Notes: generated from the letters alone by a model not told the origin. A stretch of 64,000 nt of DNA from Desulfococcaceae bacterium (GCA_030145385.1 JAQYVU010000001.1:62001-126000), one strand, 5' to 3'; shown: positions 33,585 through 43,436, counted from the first letter of the stretch. A program made the numbers and translations.

Positions 33585-34448
33585 ATGAAAATATGGATTT
33601 TATTGCCGGCGTTTAATGAACAAGAATCAGTAAAGTTGATGTTTCCGAAGATTAAGAAGCTTTGTGACGATAATAAATTTTCATATCGGATATTAGTCGT
33701 TGATGATGGCAGTACTGATGAAACTTTGAATGTACTCCGCGATATGCAAGATGTTTATCCATTAGATATTATAGCCCATAAAATCAATCGCGGTCTTGGA
33801 GAAACAGAGCGGGATGCATTTGAGTATGTTGCCGAAAACGCAGATGATAATGATGTTGCGGTTCGTCTGGATTGTGATGATACGCATGAGCCTCAATATA
33901 TTCAAACTCTTATTCAGAAGCTGCAGAATGGATATGATGTGGTTAATACCTCAAGATTTCAGCCGGGGGGCGGGCAGAAAGGTGTCAATGCGTATCGGGC
34001 GTTTATCAGTTATGCTGCAAATATTTTTATGAAATGCATGTTTAACATTTCCGGCGTTAAGGACTATTCCTGCGGATTCCGGGCTTATCGTGTCAGTGTT
34101 TTAAAAGATGGAATAAAAATTTTCGGCAATGGGTTTATTCAGTTAAAAGGGCTGGGATTTACATCAACGCTGGAAACAATTATCAAATTAAAACTCCTGG
34201 GGTGTCGGTTTGCAGAAGTCCCATTTATTCTTCGATATGATAAAAAAGCAAGTCCGAGCAAGATGGTCAGCAGCGTTACAACCATGGGATATTTAGCAAT
34301 GGCAATTCTTTATCATTGGCCATGGGGGGGATGGCGATCATTTTACAAGAATCTCGCAGCAGTTTATAAATTATCGCCAACAGATGCTGTTCAGAAGTTT
34401 GGTCGTCAAAATATTGAACGCCCTTCAGTCTGCAAAATTGGCGGATAA
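33585..34448 (+). CDS. GT2 glycosyltransferase, DPM1-like
   Basis: 287 residues: WILLPAFNEQESVKLMFPKI, LVVDDGSTDETLNVL, NRGLGETERDAFEY, VAVRLDCDDTHEPQYI (the metal site reads DCDDTH) and VKDYSCGFRAYR. No long C-terminal membrane domain, though SVTTMGYLAMAILYHWPW is hydrophobic. The family makes polyprenyl-phosphate sugars or extends lipid-linked glycans. Probably the first structural gene of the right-arm transcription unit after the regulator. Confidence 0.87.
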   Translation: MKIWILLPAFNEQESVKLMFPKIKKLCDDNKFSYRILVVDDGSTDETLNVLRDMQDVYPLDIIAHKINRGLGETERDAFEYVAENADDNDVAVRLDCDDTHEPQYIQTLIQKLQNGYDVVNTSRFQPGGGQKGVNAYRAFISYAANIFMKCMFNISGVKDYSCGFRAYRVSVLKDGIKIFGNGFIQLKGLGFTSTLETIIKLKLLGCRFAEVPFILRYDKKASPSKMVSSVTTMGYLAMAILYHWPWGGWRSFYKNLAAVYKLSPTDAVQKFGRQNIERPSVCKIGG

Positions 34449-34504
34449 AATAAACCTTCTCGACGTTTGCCTGGTTTCAACTCATTCATGGAGTGCTGGT
34501 TATC

Positions 34505-35335
34505 ATGGAAAAGATTTCAATTGAAAATGTCCGGTCCTTTTGGGAGAAAAATCCTTTATTCCAAGGCGAAAGTAAATATAAACCCGGGACCTTAGAGTTC
34601 TTTCAAGAACATCGCCGTGTTTATATCGAAGACTGTTTTGCCGGGAAACTTGATAACAGAATTTTTCCAACAGATATGACCGGGACTGTTTTAGACCTGG
34701 GCTGCGGGCCAGGATTCTGGACGGTTGAACTTGCCAGGCGAGGTGCCCGTGATTTGATCGCTGCTGATTTGACCCATAACGCATTATCGTTAGCCAGGAT
34801 GAGATGTCACTTAATGGGCATCCAATCCGGATTCAGTCAGGAAAATGCTGAAAATCTCAGTTTTGATAATGACGTTTTTGCCCATGTTAATTGTCAGGGG
34901 GTTATTCATCATACTCCAGATACGAACCGGGCGGTTGCTGAAATAGCCAGAGTTCTCAAAAAAAATGGTACTGCCGTAATTAGTGTTTATTACAAGAACC
35001 TAATATTAAGGTCCTGGAAAAAGATTGCATGGTTTGGCAAAATTCTGAATAAATCCGGAGCCGCATTGGCCGGAAGGGGAAGAGAAGGAATTTTTGCACA
35101 ATCTGATGTTAATGAAATTGTCAGAATTTATGATGGTATTGATAATCCATTGGGGAAAGCCTATTCAAAAAAAGAATTTTATGAATTACTGTCTCCTCAT
35201 TTCAATGTTGATGAGCTGTTTTATCATTTTTTCCCGGCACGATCGTTGCCAATTCCTATCCCCGGAATGATCCATAAATGGCTTGATCGTCATTTACCTT
35301 TTATGATTTTTGCCAGACTGACAAAAAAGAATTAA
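34505..35335 (+). CDS. Class I SAM-dependent methyltransferase
   Basis: About 276 residues from ATG 34505; a GTG at 34493 is in frame but abuts the GGAG ribosome-binding site at 34489-34492. Motif I is VLDLGCGPGFWTVEL, followed by IAADLTHNAL, then HVNCQGVIHHTPDTNRAVAE (LEH-equivalent region) and LKKNGTAVISVYYKN. The N-terminal FWEKNPLFQGESKYKPG is a recurring start of a methyltransferase subfamily found with asparagine-synthase-like genes in polysaccharide loci (recalled). The C-terminal half is substrate-specific and unrecognised. It is followed after 65 bases by the AsnB-type gene. Confidence 0.85.
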   Translation: MEKISIENVRSFWEKNPLFQGESKYKPGTLEFFQEHRRVYIEDCFAGKLDNRIFPTDMTGTVLDLGCGPGFWTVELARRGARDLIAADLTHNALSLARMRCHLMGIQSGFSQENAENLSFDNDVFAHVNCQGVIHHTPDTNRAVAEIARVLKKNGTAVISVYYKNLILRSWKKIAWFGKILNKSGAALAGRGREGIFAQSDVNEIVRIYDGIDNPLGKAYSKKEFYELLSPHFNVDELFYHFFPARSLPIPIPGMIHKWLDRHLPFMIFARLTKKN

Positions 35336-35400
35336 CCCCTCTGGTAAATATCAATCGTTTATTTGTGATATTAAAATGAGAGTAATAACGGGATAACGTC

Positions 35401-37296
35401 ATGTGTGGAATTTGTGGATTTTTTGGGCCTCAGGTATTGAAAACCGATACCCGTGCAATTGTTGAAAAAATGATGACGGTCCTTTCACATCGCGGGCCTG
35501 ATGATCTTGGGATGTCAAAAGGAGACGACTATGTCTTTGGACATCGGCGTTTATCTATTATCGACATTGAACACGGCAAGCAGCCCATGCAGACAGAAGA
35601 TGGCAGTATTACCCTTATTTTTAACGGTGAAATTTATAACTACCTGGAACTTCGACAGGAAATGATTCGGGCTGGGGTCCGATTCCGGACGTTTTCAGAT
35701 ACTGAAGTTCTGCTGCGCCTTTATCAGAATCATGGAAAAGAGTGTTTAAGCAAAATAAACGGTATGTTTGCCTTTGCAATATATGATAAACGAAAAAAAG
35801 AATTGTTTGCAGCACGGGATCATTTTGGAATTAAGCCATTTTATTATTATCAGTTTCCTGACGGCAGCATCGGTTTCGCCTCTGAAATTAAAGCCTTGTT
35901 TCAACATCCGGATATTAAGCCTGTCATTAATCAGACCGCGTTAAATGAATACCTGACATTCCAGTTCTGCTTAGGAGAGAAAACCCTTTTCAAAGGTATA
36001 CAGAAGCTGGAGCCCGGTTGTTTTTTGGTAAAGCAGGTATCCGATTCCCCGATCAAGATAGACAAATACTGGAACATTTCCTTTGACGTAGATACGCACC
36101 ACACTGAAGAATATTTTATTGATAAACTGCAGATGTTATTGCAACGCTCGATCGAAGGCCAGCTTCGCAGTGACGTTCCGGTGGGTGGATATCTGAGTGG
36201 CGGTGTGGATTCCAGTACGGTTGTGGCACTGGCATCCAATATCTATGGTAACGGATTTAAAAGCTTTACGGGTAAATTTGGAGAAGGACCGGAGTATGAT
36301 GAAAGTGGATATGCCCGAAAAGTTGCTCAGGAAAGTGGAAGCGAATATTTTGAAGTCATACCGACTGCCAATGACTTTATAGAGTGTCTGCCCAAATTGA
36401 TTTACCACATGGATGAACCGGCAGCAGGCCCCGGATTATTTCCGCAATACCTTGTGTCTAAGCTGGCCAAGAAGCATGTTACAGTGGTTTTGGGTGGGCA
36501 GGGAGGTGACGAAATATTCGGGGGGTATGCCCGTTATCTGGTCGCTTATCTTGAACAATGTTTAAAAGGCGGCATTTATGAAACTCAGGAAGAAGGACAG
36601 CATATTGTTACCTTGTCTTCCATTATTCCCAACCTTTCTATTCTGAAGCAGTATGTCCCTTTAATTCAGTCTTTCTGGAAAGACGGTGTGTTTGATTCAA
36701 TGGATGAACGTTATTTCAGATTGATTGATCGAAGCCATAATTTAAAAAATATTCTTCATAGCGATGTTTGGGCAGAATATAATCGGGATGATGTTTTTTC
36801 TCAGTTCCAAACAATTTTTAATCGACCGGACACACAATCTTACTTCAATAAAATGACTCACTTTGATCAGCAGACATTGCTTCCGGCTCTTTTGCAGGTA
36901 GAAGACCGGGTCAGCATGGCTGTTTCTCTTGAATCCAGAGTACCGCTTCTTGATCCGCGGTTAGCAGAGTTTGTTGCCCATATTCCGCCGAACCTTAAAT
37001 TCCAGGGCGGAAGTACAAAGTATTTGTTAAAAAAAGCGGTCGGTACGCTTCTGCCCGAACAAATAATCAATCGTAAGGATAAAATGGGATTCCCGGTACC
37101 CTTAAATGAATGGTGGGACGGGCCGCTTCGAGAGTTCGTCTCGGATATCCTTTTCAGCAAAACATGTCAGGAAAGGGGGATGTTTAATAATCAGGAATTA
37201 ATGTCACTGATCAAAGATGAGGGCAAATTCGGGCGTCAACTATGGGGGGCATTGTGTCTGGAATTATGGCAACGTGAGTTTTTTGATGCAAGTTAG
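35401..37296 (+). CDS. asnB: AsnB-type glutamine-dependent amidotransferase
   Basis: A 631-residue class II glutamine amidotransferase plus ATP-pyrophosphatase. Cys2 of MCGICGFFG is the glutaminase nucleophile; SHRGPDD, FNGEIYNYLELR and AARDHFGIKPFYY complete the N-terminal domain. YLSGGVDSST (264-273) is the ATP loop, with VLGGQGGDEIFGGY and SLESRVPLLDPRLAEFVAHI downstream. It can make asparagine, but within O-antigen loci this architecture (such as WbpS) amidates the carboxyl of uronic acids. The presence of a di-N-acetyl-uronate pathway in this window favours that reading (inference). Its stop overlaps the next gene by 11 bases. Confidence 0.9.
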   Translation: MCGICGFFGPQVLKTDTRAIVEKMMTVLSHRGPDDLGMSKGDDYVFGHRRLSIIDIEHGKQPMQTEDGSITLIFNGEIYNYLELRQEMIRAGVRFRTFSDTEVLLRLYQNHGKECLSKINGMFAFAIYDKRKKELFAARDHFGIKPFYYYQFPDGSIGFASEIKALFQHPDIKPVINQTALNEYLTFQFCLGEKTLFKGIQKLEPGCFLVKQVSDSPIKIDKYWNISFDVDTHHTEEYFIDKLQMLLQRSIEGQLRSDVPVGGYLSGGVDSSTVVALASNIYGNGFKSFTGKFGEGPEYDESGYARKVAQESGSEYFEVIPTANDFIECLPKLIYHMDEPAAGPGLFPQYLVSKLAKKHVTVVLGGQGGDEIFGGYARYLVAYLEQCLKGGIYETQEEGQHIVTLSSIIPNLSILKQYVPLIQSFWKDGVFDSMDERYFRLIDRSHNLKNILHSDVWAEYNRDDVFSQFQTIFNRPDTQSYFNKMTHFDQQTLLPALLQVEDRVSMAVSLESRVPLLDPRLAEFVAHIPPNLKFQGGSTKYLLKKAVGTLLPEQIINRKDKMGFPVPLNEWWDGPLREFVSDILFSKTCQERGMFNNQELMSLIKDEGKFGRQLWGALCLELWQREFFDAS

Positions 37297-38578
37297 AGAA
37301 TATATAATCGAGCAGGGTGGTGATTATTGGCACAAAAATTCTGATAAAATTTTGGATTTGCCGATTCCTCACCGGCCGCCTCAAGATATTTTTTCATCTA
37401 AAACCATACCGCCTTCAATGGAAATGATTGTACTTCCGGATTGGGCGGATGATTTAGGGATTTCCGCCAGGCTTCTTGTGCCAAAGGACTCAATTATCAA
37501 TGATCAAAAAACTGTATGGCAAAATGTTGACTGGTATTCTGCTGCATTCTGGTTTATTGCAGGCATTGCCGAAGTTGAGTTTGAAAAAAAATATGGTCCA
37601 ATCCATTCGTACTCCTTTCGGTTGAAAAATTGGGACAATCGAATCTGGAAACATGCCTGGGTGAACCGGATTTTTCTTTTTCTACGTCGATGGGCGGCAC
37701 GAGAGGCAGGTAACGATGAAGAAATGCTTTTTGGATCATTACCGAAAGCCGAAATCATCCTGACGCACGATGTCGATGCGGTTGAAAAAACATTTCCCAT
37801 TCGAATCAAGCAGACAGCATTCTATGGACTTAACTTTGTACGCAATATAATTCAAGGCCGCTTCACGGAGGCCGGGCTGTCAATGTGTAAGGCCTTTCGT
37901 TTTTTTTTTACCCAGGACAACTACTGGTGCTTTGATCAAATACAGAATCTGGAAAAAAGAAATAATCGAAATAGTATTTTTAATTTTTATGGCGGACGGA
38001 AAGGTAGAAACTTTAAATCCTGGATAATGAATCCGGGATATGATGTTAAGGATGATCGAATAGCGTCAAAGTTAAGTGGCCTTTGTTCGGACGGCTGGCA
38101 GATAGGATTGCACCAGGGATTTGATACCTGGGCTGATGCGGATAAAATGAAAATAGAAAAACAAAGCTTAGAAGAAAGTCTGGGGAAGAAAATTGAATAT
38201 TGCCGCCAGCACTGGCTCCGTTTCTCCTGGGAAAAAACGTGGCAGGCACAGGAAGATGCAGGATTTAAAACTGATACCACTCTGGCGTTTAATGATCGAC
38301 CGGGCTTCAGAAGCGCGACTGCTCTTTTGTACAATCCATGGAATCATGTGAATAACACAGGTTATAGCATAAAGGCACTTCCAACGGTGTTCATGGATTC
38401 ACATTTTTATGATTATCAGTCCATGCCAGATAAAGAGCGCAAGGAAAAAATGAGCGACTGGATCAATGAAATACGGGCGGTACATGGAAAAGCTGCTGTC
38501 ATATGGCATCAAAGGGTTTTTTCCAGGGATTATGGATGGGGCGACGGGTATAAACATCTTCTGGAGATGATTTCATGA
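37286..38578 (+). CDS. Polysaccharide deacetylase-like protein (DUF7033 type)
   Basis: Start taken at ATG 37286 (MQVREYIIEQGGDYWHKN), overlapping the asnB stop; an upstream in-frame GTG at 37217 only adds residues read through the asnB coding sequence. Signature segments are AEIILTHDVDAVEKT (NodB-like Asp-Asp motif region), GWQIGLHQGFDTWADADKM (His metal-ligand region), IEYCRQHWLRFSW and AFNDRPGFRSATALLYNPWN. This is the NodB/carbohydrate-esterase-4-like fold found beside glycan synthesis genes, expected to remove acetyl groups or simply bind glycan. It ends with an ATGA overlap to the next gene, so the amidotransferase, this protein and the next are translationally coupled. Confidence 0.8.
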   Translation: MQVREYIIEQGGDYWHKNSDKILDLPIPHRPPQDIFSSKTIPPSMEMIVLPDWADDLGISARLLVPKDSIINDQKTVWQNVDWYSAAFWFIAGIAEVEFEKKYGPIHSYSFRLKNWDNRIWKHAWVNRIFLFLRRWAAREAGNDEEMLFGSLPKAEIILTHDVDAVEKTFPIRIKQTAFYGLNFVRNIIQGRFTEAGLSMCKAFRFFFTQDNYWCFDQIQNLEKRNNRNSIFNFYGGRKGRNFKSWIMNPGYDVKDDRIASKLSGLCSDGWQIGLHQGFDTWADADKMKIEKQSLEESLGKKIEYCRQHWLRFSWEKTWQAQEDAGFKTDTTLAFNDRPGFRSATALLYNPWNHVNNTGYSIKALPTVFMDSHFYDYQSMPDKERKEKMSDWINEIRAVHGKAAVIWHQRVFSRDYGWGDGYKHLLEMIS

Positions 38579-40140
38579 ATCCATGGCTGGAGCAGGTCCA
38601 TGCGACACTTCCCAGGGTTTTAGCCTTGTTTGATGTTGATCCGCTGAGTCCCACCCGGGGAATTGGTGACAGGTTCCACTGGGCCTGGAAGTTAATCGAT
38701 TTCGGGAATGCCACGTTTCAGGGTGCGGCCCATGGCCTGGCACGACTGGTTCATGCCGGTCTGCTTCCGGAATGGGTGCACGAGCAGAAGATAATTGAGA
38801 TTATTGATGCAATTTTTGACGGCACAAAAAAGCTGACATATCCGGATGGCAGTCTTGAAGAAGCCTTTCCGCATGAGCGGTCTTTTTGTGTAACAGCCCT
38901 GGTTGCCTATGATCTTTTATCATGTATCGATCTTCTATGTGAAAAGATCGATGAACAAAAGAGAGCAGAATATATTGAAATTGTAAGACCTTTAATTAGA
39001 TTCTTAAAAAAATCTGATGAAACGCATGGCGTTATATCAAATCACCTGGCTACAGCGGCGGCTGCTTTGATTAAGTGGCGTCAAATTTCACAAGAAAATG
39101 ATGTGAATCGTGGGCTTGAAATTTTGGAAAGAGTCTTTTCGCATCAGTCATCCGAAGGATGGTATCAGGAGTATGAAGGTGCTGATCCCGGCTATATGTC
39201 TCTGGCGATATGTTATCTTGCAGATATTTATCAAATGAATCCAACTGATAAATTGAGAGATTCTCTGAATAAAGCAGTCGGTTTTTTAACGTACTGTGCA
39301 CATCCTGATGGCTCGTTTGGCGGCCATTATGGCAGCCGGAATACCCGTTTTTATTATCCGGCGGGGATTGCAATGCTTGCAGCCAGTTTTGATAAAGCTG
39401 ATATGCTGCATGCGTTTATGCGTAAGTCTATAATGGATATGACTTGTGTTACCTTGCTGAGCATGGACGAACCAAATCTAATCCCCATGTTTAATGCCTA
39501 TGTCCGTGCCGCTCAAGTGGACAGTCTGGAAAAGTCGGATCTCTTAAGAAAGGATAATAATCTCCCATTTAACAGCATGGTACCGTTAGAAAAATATTTC
39601 AGTGATGCGGGTTTGCTGGTTGTTAATCGTCCTCATTATTATGCTTTGTTTTCATTGTTTAAAGGAGGCATCGGCTCTGTTTTTTACAAAGATGGTGATG
39701 TGCATCATGTTCAGGGGGCGGCATTAGTGAATGGGAAAAAACGATTATACTCTAATCAATTATATTGTTCAGATAACAAGATTATAATCGAAAAAGATTT
39801 TTTAGAAATAACTTCGGAATTTAATAAAATAAACAATTCATTGCTATTGCCCTGGCAGATGATTGTATTGCGTACACTTAATTTAACAATCATGCGTTTC
39901 AGATTTTTTTCTGATCTGATTAAAGTTATGTTGGTTAAGATGCTTATTACCGGCCATAAATCCTTAGGTGTTTTTAATAAAAGAAGAGTCGTATTTGGAG
40001 AAACTGTCGTTGTTGAAGATTCACTTGAAGGGCCTCTCAAAAACATTAATGAGCTAAAAATTTTAAATATTGACCAGCCTTTTCGTTCAATTCATATGGC
40101 CAGTTCCGGATATTGGCAAAGACAGGATACTTTAAAGTGA
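38575..40140 (+). CDS. Conserved-looking protein of unknown function, predicted helical (alpha/alpha) toroid
   Basis: 521 residues, no signal peptide. Residues 60-330 are rich in paired helices with motifs seen in glycan-processing toroids: FPHERSFCVTALVAYDLL, VISNHLATAAAALIKW, SSEGWYQEYEGADPGYMSLA, HPDGSFGGHYGSRNTRFYYP. Residues 360-520 look like a beta-rich tail (LLVVNRPHYYALFSLFKGG; VHHVQGAALVNGKKRLYSNQ), a layout resembling heparinase II/III-type lyases. No catalytic residue can be named, so the lyase idea is only structural analogy. Coupled by ATGA to the deacetylase-like gene and by GTGA to the aminotransferase gene that follows. Confidence 0.6.
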   Translation: MNPWLEQVHATLPRVLALFDVDPLSPTRGIGDRFHWAWKLIDFGNATFQGAAHGLARLVHAGLLPEWVHEQKIIEIIDAIFDGTKKLTYPDGSLEEAFPHERSFCVTALVAYDLLSCIDLLCEKIDEQKRAEYIEIVRPLIRFLKKSDETHGVISNHLATAAAALIKWRQISQENDVNRGLEILERVFSHQSSEGWYQEYEGADPGYMSLAICYLADIYQMNPTDKLRDSLNKAVGFLTYCAHPDGSFGGHYGSRNTRFYYPAGIAMLAASFDKADMLHAFMRKSIMDMTCVTLLSMDEPNLIPMFNAYVRAAQVDSLEKSDLLRKDNNLPFNSMVPLEKYFSDAGLLVVNRPHYYALFSLFKGGIGSVFYKDGDVHHVQGAALVNGKKRLYSNQLYCSDNKIIIEKDFLEITSEFNKINNSLLLPWQMIVLRTLNLTIMRFRFFSDLIKVMLVKMLITGHKSLGVFNKRRVVFGETVVVEDSLEGPLKNINELKILNIDQPFRSIHMASSGYWQRQDTLK

Positions 40141-41324
40141 TTCCACGTTTAAAACCTACACTGGGCTGGGCCGAACTCAAGGCGGCGTTCAGCCCTCCGG
40201 GCAAAGATGATGTCAGATTATTTGAAGAAGCCTTTGCAAAATTGATGGGCCAAAAATATGCGCTGGCGTTTCCATACGGCCGGACCGGTATGATACTTCT
40301 TTTTGAAGCGCTTGGTTTTCAGGATAAGGAAATTATTTGTCCGGCTTATACGTGCGTTGTTGTCCCGCATGCGATTGTTCTCAGCGGTAACCGGCCTGTT
40401 TTTGTAGATTGTGCCGCAGGTGAATTTAATATGGATCTTGATCAGGTGGAGTCTGTGATCAATGAGAACACCGGAGCGATCATCGCAACCTCTCTTTTTG
40501 GGTATCCGGTAAATTTGGATAAACTGGATGAAATAAAAAAAAAGCATCCCCATGTTCAGATTATTCAGGATTGCGCGCACAGTTTTGCTGCTGAATGGAA
40601 AGGCAGACCAGTTCAAAAAGAAGGCATTGCTGCAGTCTTTGGATTAAACATTAGCAAAATTCTGACATCAATTTTTGGGGGAATGATAACTACTGATGAT
40701 GAAGCGATGTTTCTTAAATTAAAGAATTTGCGTAATTCACGATTGAAAGCCCCTTCCTGGAAAAAAAGCGGTAAACGGTTGCTTTATTTATTAGCAGTTT
40801 ATCCAAGTTTTTGGGGGCCTGTTTACGGGTTGATTAATCGGCTTGAACGATCAGGTTTTCTTAATAGATTTGTTAAATATTATGATGAGACGAAAATCGA
40901 AATGCCTGAGGACTACCTTGAAGGACTATGTAATATAGAAGCGCGGGTTGGCTTAACAAATATTAAAAAGTATAAACAAATCATAACCAATCGGCGAGTT
41001 GCGGCATCACATTATTTTGATTTTATACTTGAGAATTCTGATTTTATTCTTCCCTTAAAAGTTAAAGGTGCAACTTATTCACATTTTGTCGTACAAGTGA
41101 AAAATAAAAACCACTGGTTACTTTCTACTATTGGCTTCGGCCTTCAACTTGGTTGGCTTATAGAATATTGTATCCCTGAGATGGAGGCTTATGGTGCTGC
41201 CAATCCAGGCGAATATCCGATTGCTTCAAAATATGCACTTAAAACTATAAATTTACCGGTCTGGGGAGGAGTGAAAGAAGCCAGAAAGGTTACCTCTCTT
41301 TTAGATAACGTATCAATGGGTTGA
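40137..41324 (+). CDS. DegT-family nucleotide-sugar aminotransferase-like protein
   Basis: Start chosen at GTG 40137 (VIPRLKPTLGW), which overlaps the previous stop as GTGA and has AGGA at 40124-40127. The fold markers are GRTGMILLFEALG, EIICPAYTCVVVPHAI, PVFVDCAAGEFNMDLDQVES, IIQDCAHSFAAEW (Asp that contacts PLP) and FGLNISKILTSIFGGM with the Schiff-base lysine at about residue 174. It belongs to a divergent DegT branch (QDCAHSF in place of EDAAQ). It probably makes an amino sugar, which the hexapeptide acyltransferase and the acyl ligase/carrier pair downstream could then acylate. Regiochemistry unknown. Confidence 0.85.
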   Translation: MIPRLKPTLGWAELKAAFSPPGKDDVRLFEEAFAKLMGQKYALAFPYGRTGMILLFEALGFQDKEIICPAYTCVVVPHAIVLSGNRPVFVDCAAGEFNMDLDQVESVINENTGAIIATSLFGYPVNLDKLDEIKKKHPHVQIIQDCAHSFAAEWKGRPVQKEGIAAVFGLNISKILTSIFGGMITTDDEAMFLKLKNLRNSRLKAPSWKKSGKRLLYLLAVYPSFWGPVYGLINRLERSGFLNRFVKYYDETKIEMPEDYLEGLCNIEARVGLTNIKKYKQIITNRRVAASHYFDFILENSDFILPLKVKGATYSHFVVQVKNKNHWLLSTIGFGLQLGWLIEYCIPEMEAYGAANPGEYPIASKYALKTINLPVWGGVKEARKVTSLLDNVSMG

Positions 41325-41371
41325 AAAGTTGAACACCACCCTTTTAAACATAAATAATTTTTGGATCTGTT

Positions 41372-41971
41372 ATGAATAGGCCTAAAGAAAAAGGCAGTTT
41401 TTGGTATTATTTTTTTTGTAAAATTGGCTTTGAATTGCCACCCCAGTATAAAGATATCAAGATATCATTCGTGTTAATGAGTTTTATTAAAGACTATAAA
41501 AATAATTTTTTGGCGCAACTGGCAAAAAGAAGTTTTTTCTTAGGGAGTACCTTATCTTTGCACTGGACCAGGCAATTTTTTCACCGGTTACGAGGTTGTA
41601 CTATTGGTAAAAATACCAGAATAGCCGAAGATTGTATTATCGGGCTATACCATGCTGAAAAAATAACTATTGAGGATAATGTTGCTATTGCTGCCGGATG
41701 TATTTTATTGGAACACAAAAGAGATATCTCTCTGCTTAGATACGGTGGATCAATAATGAAATGTAATTATCTGGTTCAACCAATTTTATTGAAAAAGGGT
41801 TGTTTTATTGGAGTCGGTTCAATCATTATGCCTGGCGTAACAGTAGGTGAAGGTTCGATTGTTTCTCCGGGAAGCGTAGTGGCAAAAAAAGTCGCACCAT
41901 ATACAATTGTCCAGGGAAATCCAGCAAAAGAAATTTTTAAAATTCCTAAAACTGATGAAAATATAACATAG
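41372..41971 (+). CDS. Left-handed beta-helix acyltransferase
   Basis: 199 residues. After a 65-residue N-terminal helical part, hexapeptide repeats run to the end: CTIGKNTRIAEDCIIGLYHA, ITIEDNVAIAAGCILLEHKR, CFIGVGSIIMPGVTVGEGSI, VSPGSVVAKKVAPYTIVQGN, PAKEIFKIP. LEHKRD offers a histidine for catalysis where related enzymes have H(D/K). The family uses acetyl-CoA or acyl carrier protein as donor for O- or N-acylation of sugars. Its place directly before an acyl ligase and an acyl carrier protein makes carrier-bound acyl donors plausible (inference). It is preceded by a 47-base gap and followed by a 12-base gap. Confidence 0.85.
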   Translation: MNRPKEKGSFWYYFFCKIGFELPPQYKDIKISFVLMSFIKDYKNNFLAQLAKRSFFLGSTLSLHWTRQFFHRLRGCTIGKNTRIAEDCIIGLYHAEKITIEDNVAIAAGCILLEHKRDISLLRYGGSIMKCNYLVQPILLKKGCFIGVGSIIMPGVTVGEGSIVSPGSVVAKKVAPYTIVQGNPAKEIFKIPKTDENIT

Positions 41972-41982
41972 GATTTATTATT

Positions 41983-43434
41983 TTGGAACATTCAGAATTT
42001 ATAGGAGAAATCGAAAAAATATGTCTTCAAAACGCAGAAAGTATTTTTATTGAAGATATAACAATGAATAAGCAAATACGATATTTAGAGTTTTGGGAAG
42101 TAATCAACAATTATAAGAATACAGTTTTGAAAAAACTTTGCAGGCAAGATATTGTTCTTGTACCTCTGAAAAACGATATTGAATCTGTCTTTTTATTGTT
42201 TTCTGCATTCTTGGCCGGTGTTAAGCCTGTATTGGTCAAAAAAGAAGCATTTCATCGAGAATTTAAAAAAAATTCTGCTTATATGTTAACATCAAATATT
42301 ATATCATTTGAAAATAATGCGTTAACTATAAAAAAAAGTAAAACATATAGCTCGACCATTCCTTCACAGGTCGCTTATCTTGTTTTTACTTCCGGCTCCA
42401 CAGGCGTGCCTAAAGCAATTCAGATTTCTTATGAAAATTTAATTGTTGAAACGAGAAGTATGCTACGTGCATACAAATTAGAAAAACATGATACACACCT
42501 TTGTATTCTTCCCATAAACCATGCTTCCGGTTTATATAGAAACGTTTTAATGGCATTTTTTTCCGGTGCAAAAACAGTCTTGGTGAATAATTTTAATGTT
42601 AAGAAATTCTGGGACTTTATTGATAAATTTTCGATTAATTTTGTTCAAATTAATCCTACAATAATATCTTCACTTCTTCGGGAGTATGACGCAGAAAATT
42701 ATATAAAACCAAAATCCATAAAATTTATTGGAAGTGCCTCTGCTCCTCATTCCGAACATCTTGTTCGTGAATTTGAATCAAAATTCAAGATCCCATTATT
42801 GGTCGGCTATGGGATGACTGAGGCGACTTGTGGAATTACATTAAACAATGGCTCATTCTGTCAGAATGGTAGTGTTGGAAAGCCCATTGATATCTATGAA
42901 ATTAATATGTTTGACGAAGAAGACAGATTGATTCGTGAACCTTTTCAACAAGGTGAGGTCGTTGTGAAAGGGCCTGGGATAATGGCTGGCTACTTAACGA
43001 CAGATGATTCTGAAATCGATTATATTCGCCATGATTATAATATTCTTTATACCGGGGATTTGGGTTACAAAGATGACGATGGTTTTATTTATATTGCGGG
43101 GCGAAAAGACGATATCATAAAACGTGGAGGGTATCGTCTTAATATTTCTGAAATTGAAAAAGAGATATATTTTTTAGATTTTATAAATGAATGTGTTATT
43201 TTAGCCGTTCCAAATCAATGGCTTGGTAGTGATATCATCGGTTTTGTTGTATTAAAAGAAAATTCCAAAATAAATAGTCGTGGAATAATATCAAAACTTA
43301 AATCAATATTGCCTCCAGAGAAGATCCCTAGTGAATTTCTGATAATAGATAAAATTCCAAAAAACAATTCCAATAAAGTTAATAAAGATGAACTAATTAA
43401 TCTGTATAATATGAAAAAACAAAAGAGAGTGTAA
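41983..43434 (+). CDS. Acyl-adenylating ligase (ANL superfamily)
   Basis: 483 residues from TTG 41983 (AGGA at 41969-41972 upstream). Core motifs: LVFTSGSTGVPKAIQ (A3, 134-148), GYGMTEATCGITL (A5), YTGDLGYKDDDGFIYIAGRK (A7), DDIIKRGGYRLNISEIE (A8) and a C-terminal NSNKVNKDEL (A10 lysine). It should activate a carboxylic acid as acyl-AMP and load the carrier protein encoded 3 bases downstream. The small size and lack of condensation domains mean a stand-alone ligase, as in carrier-dependent sugar acylation systems. The acyl substrate cannot be read from the sequence. Confidence 0.88.
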   Translation: MEHSEFIGEIEKICLQNAESIFIEDITMNKQIRYLEFWEVINNYKNTVLKKLCRQDIVLVPLKNDIESVFLLFSAFLAGVKPVLVKKEAFHREFKKNSAYMLTSNIISFENNALTIKKSKTYSSTIPSQVAYLVFTSGSTGVPKAIQISYENLIVETRSMLRAYKLEKHDTHLCILPINHASGLYRNVLMAFFSGAKTVLVNNFNVKKFWDFIDKFSINFVQINPTIISSLLREYDAENYIKPKSIKFIGSASAPHSEHLVREFESKFKIPLLVGYGMTEATCGITLNNGSFCQNGSVGKPIDIYEINMFDEEDRLIREPFQQGEVVVKGPGIMAGYLTTDDSEIDYIRHDYNILYTGDLGYKDDDGFIYIAGRKDDIIKRGGYRLNISEIEKEIYFLDFINECVILAVPNQWLGSDIIGFVVLKENSKINSRGIISKLKSILPPEKIPSEFLIIDKIPKNNSNKVNKDELINLYNMKKQKRV

Positions 43435-43436
43435 AC

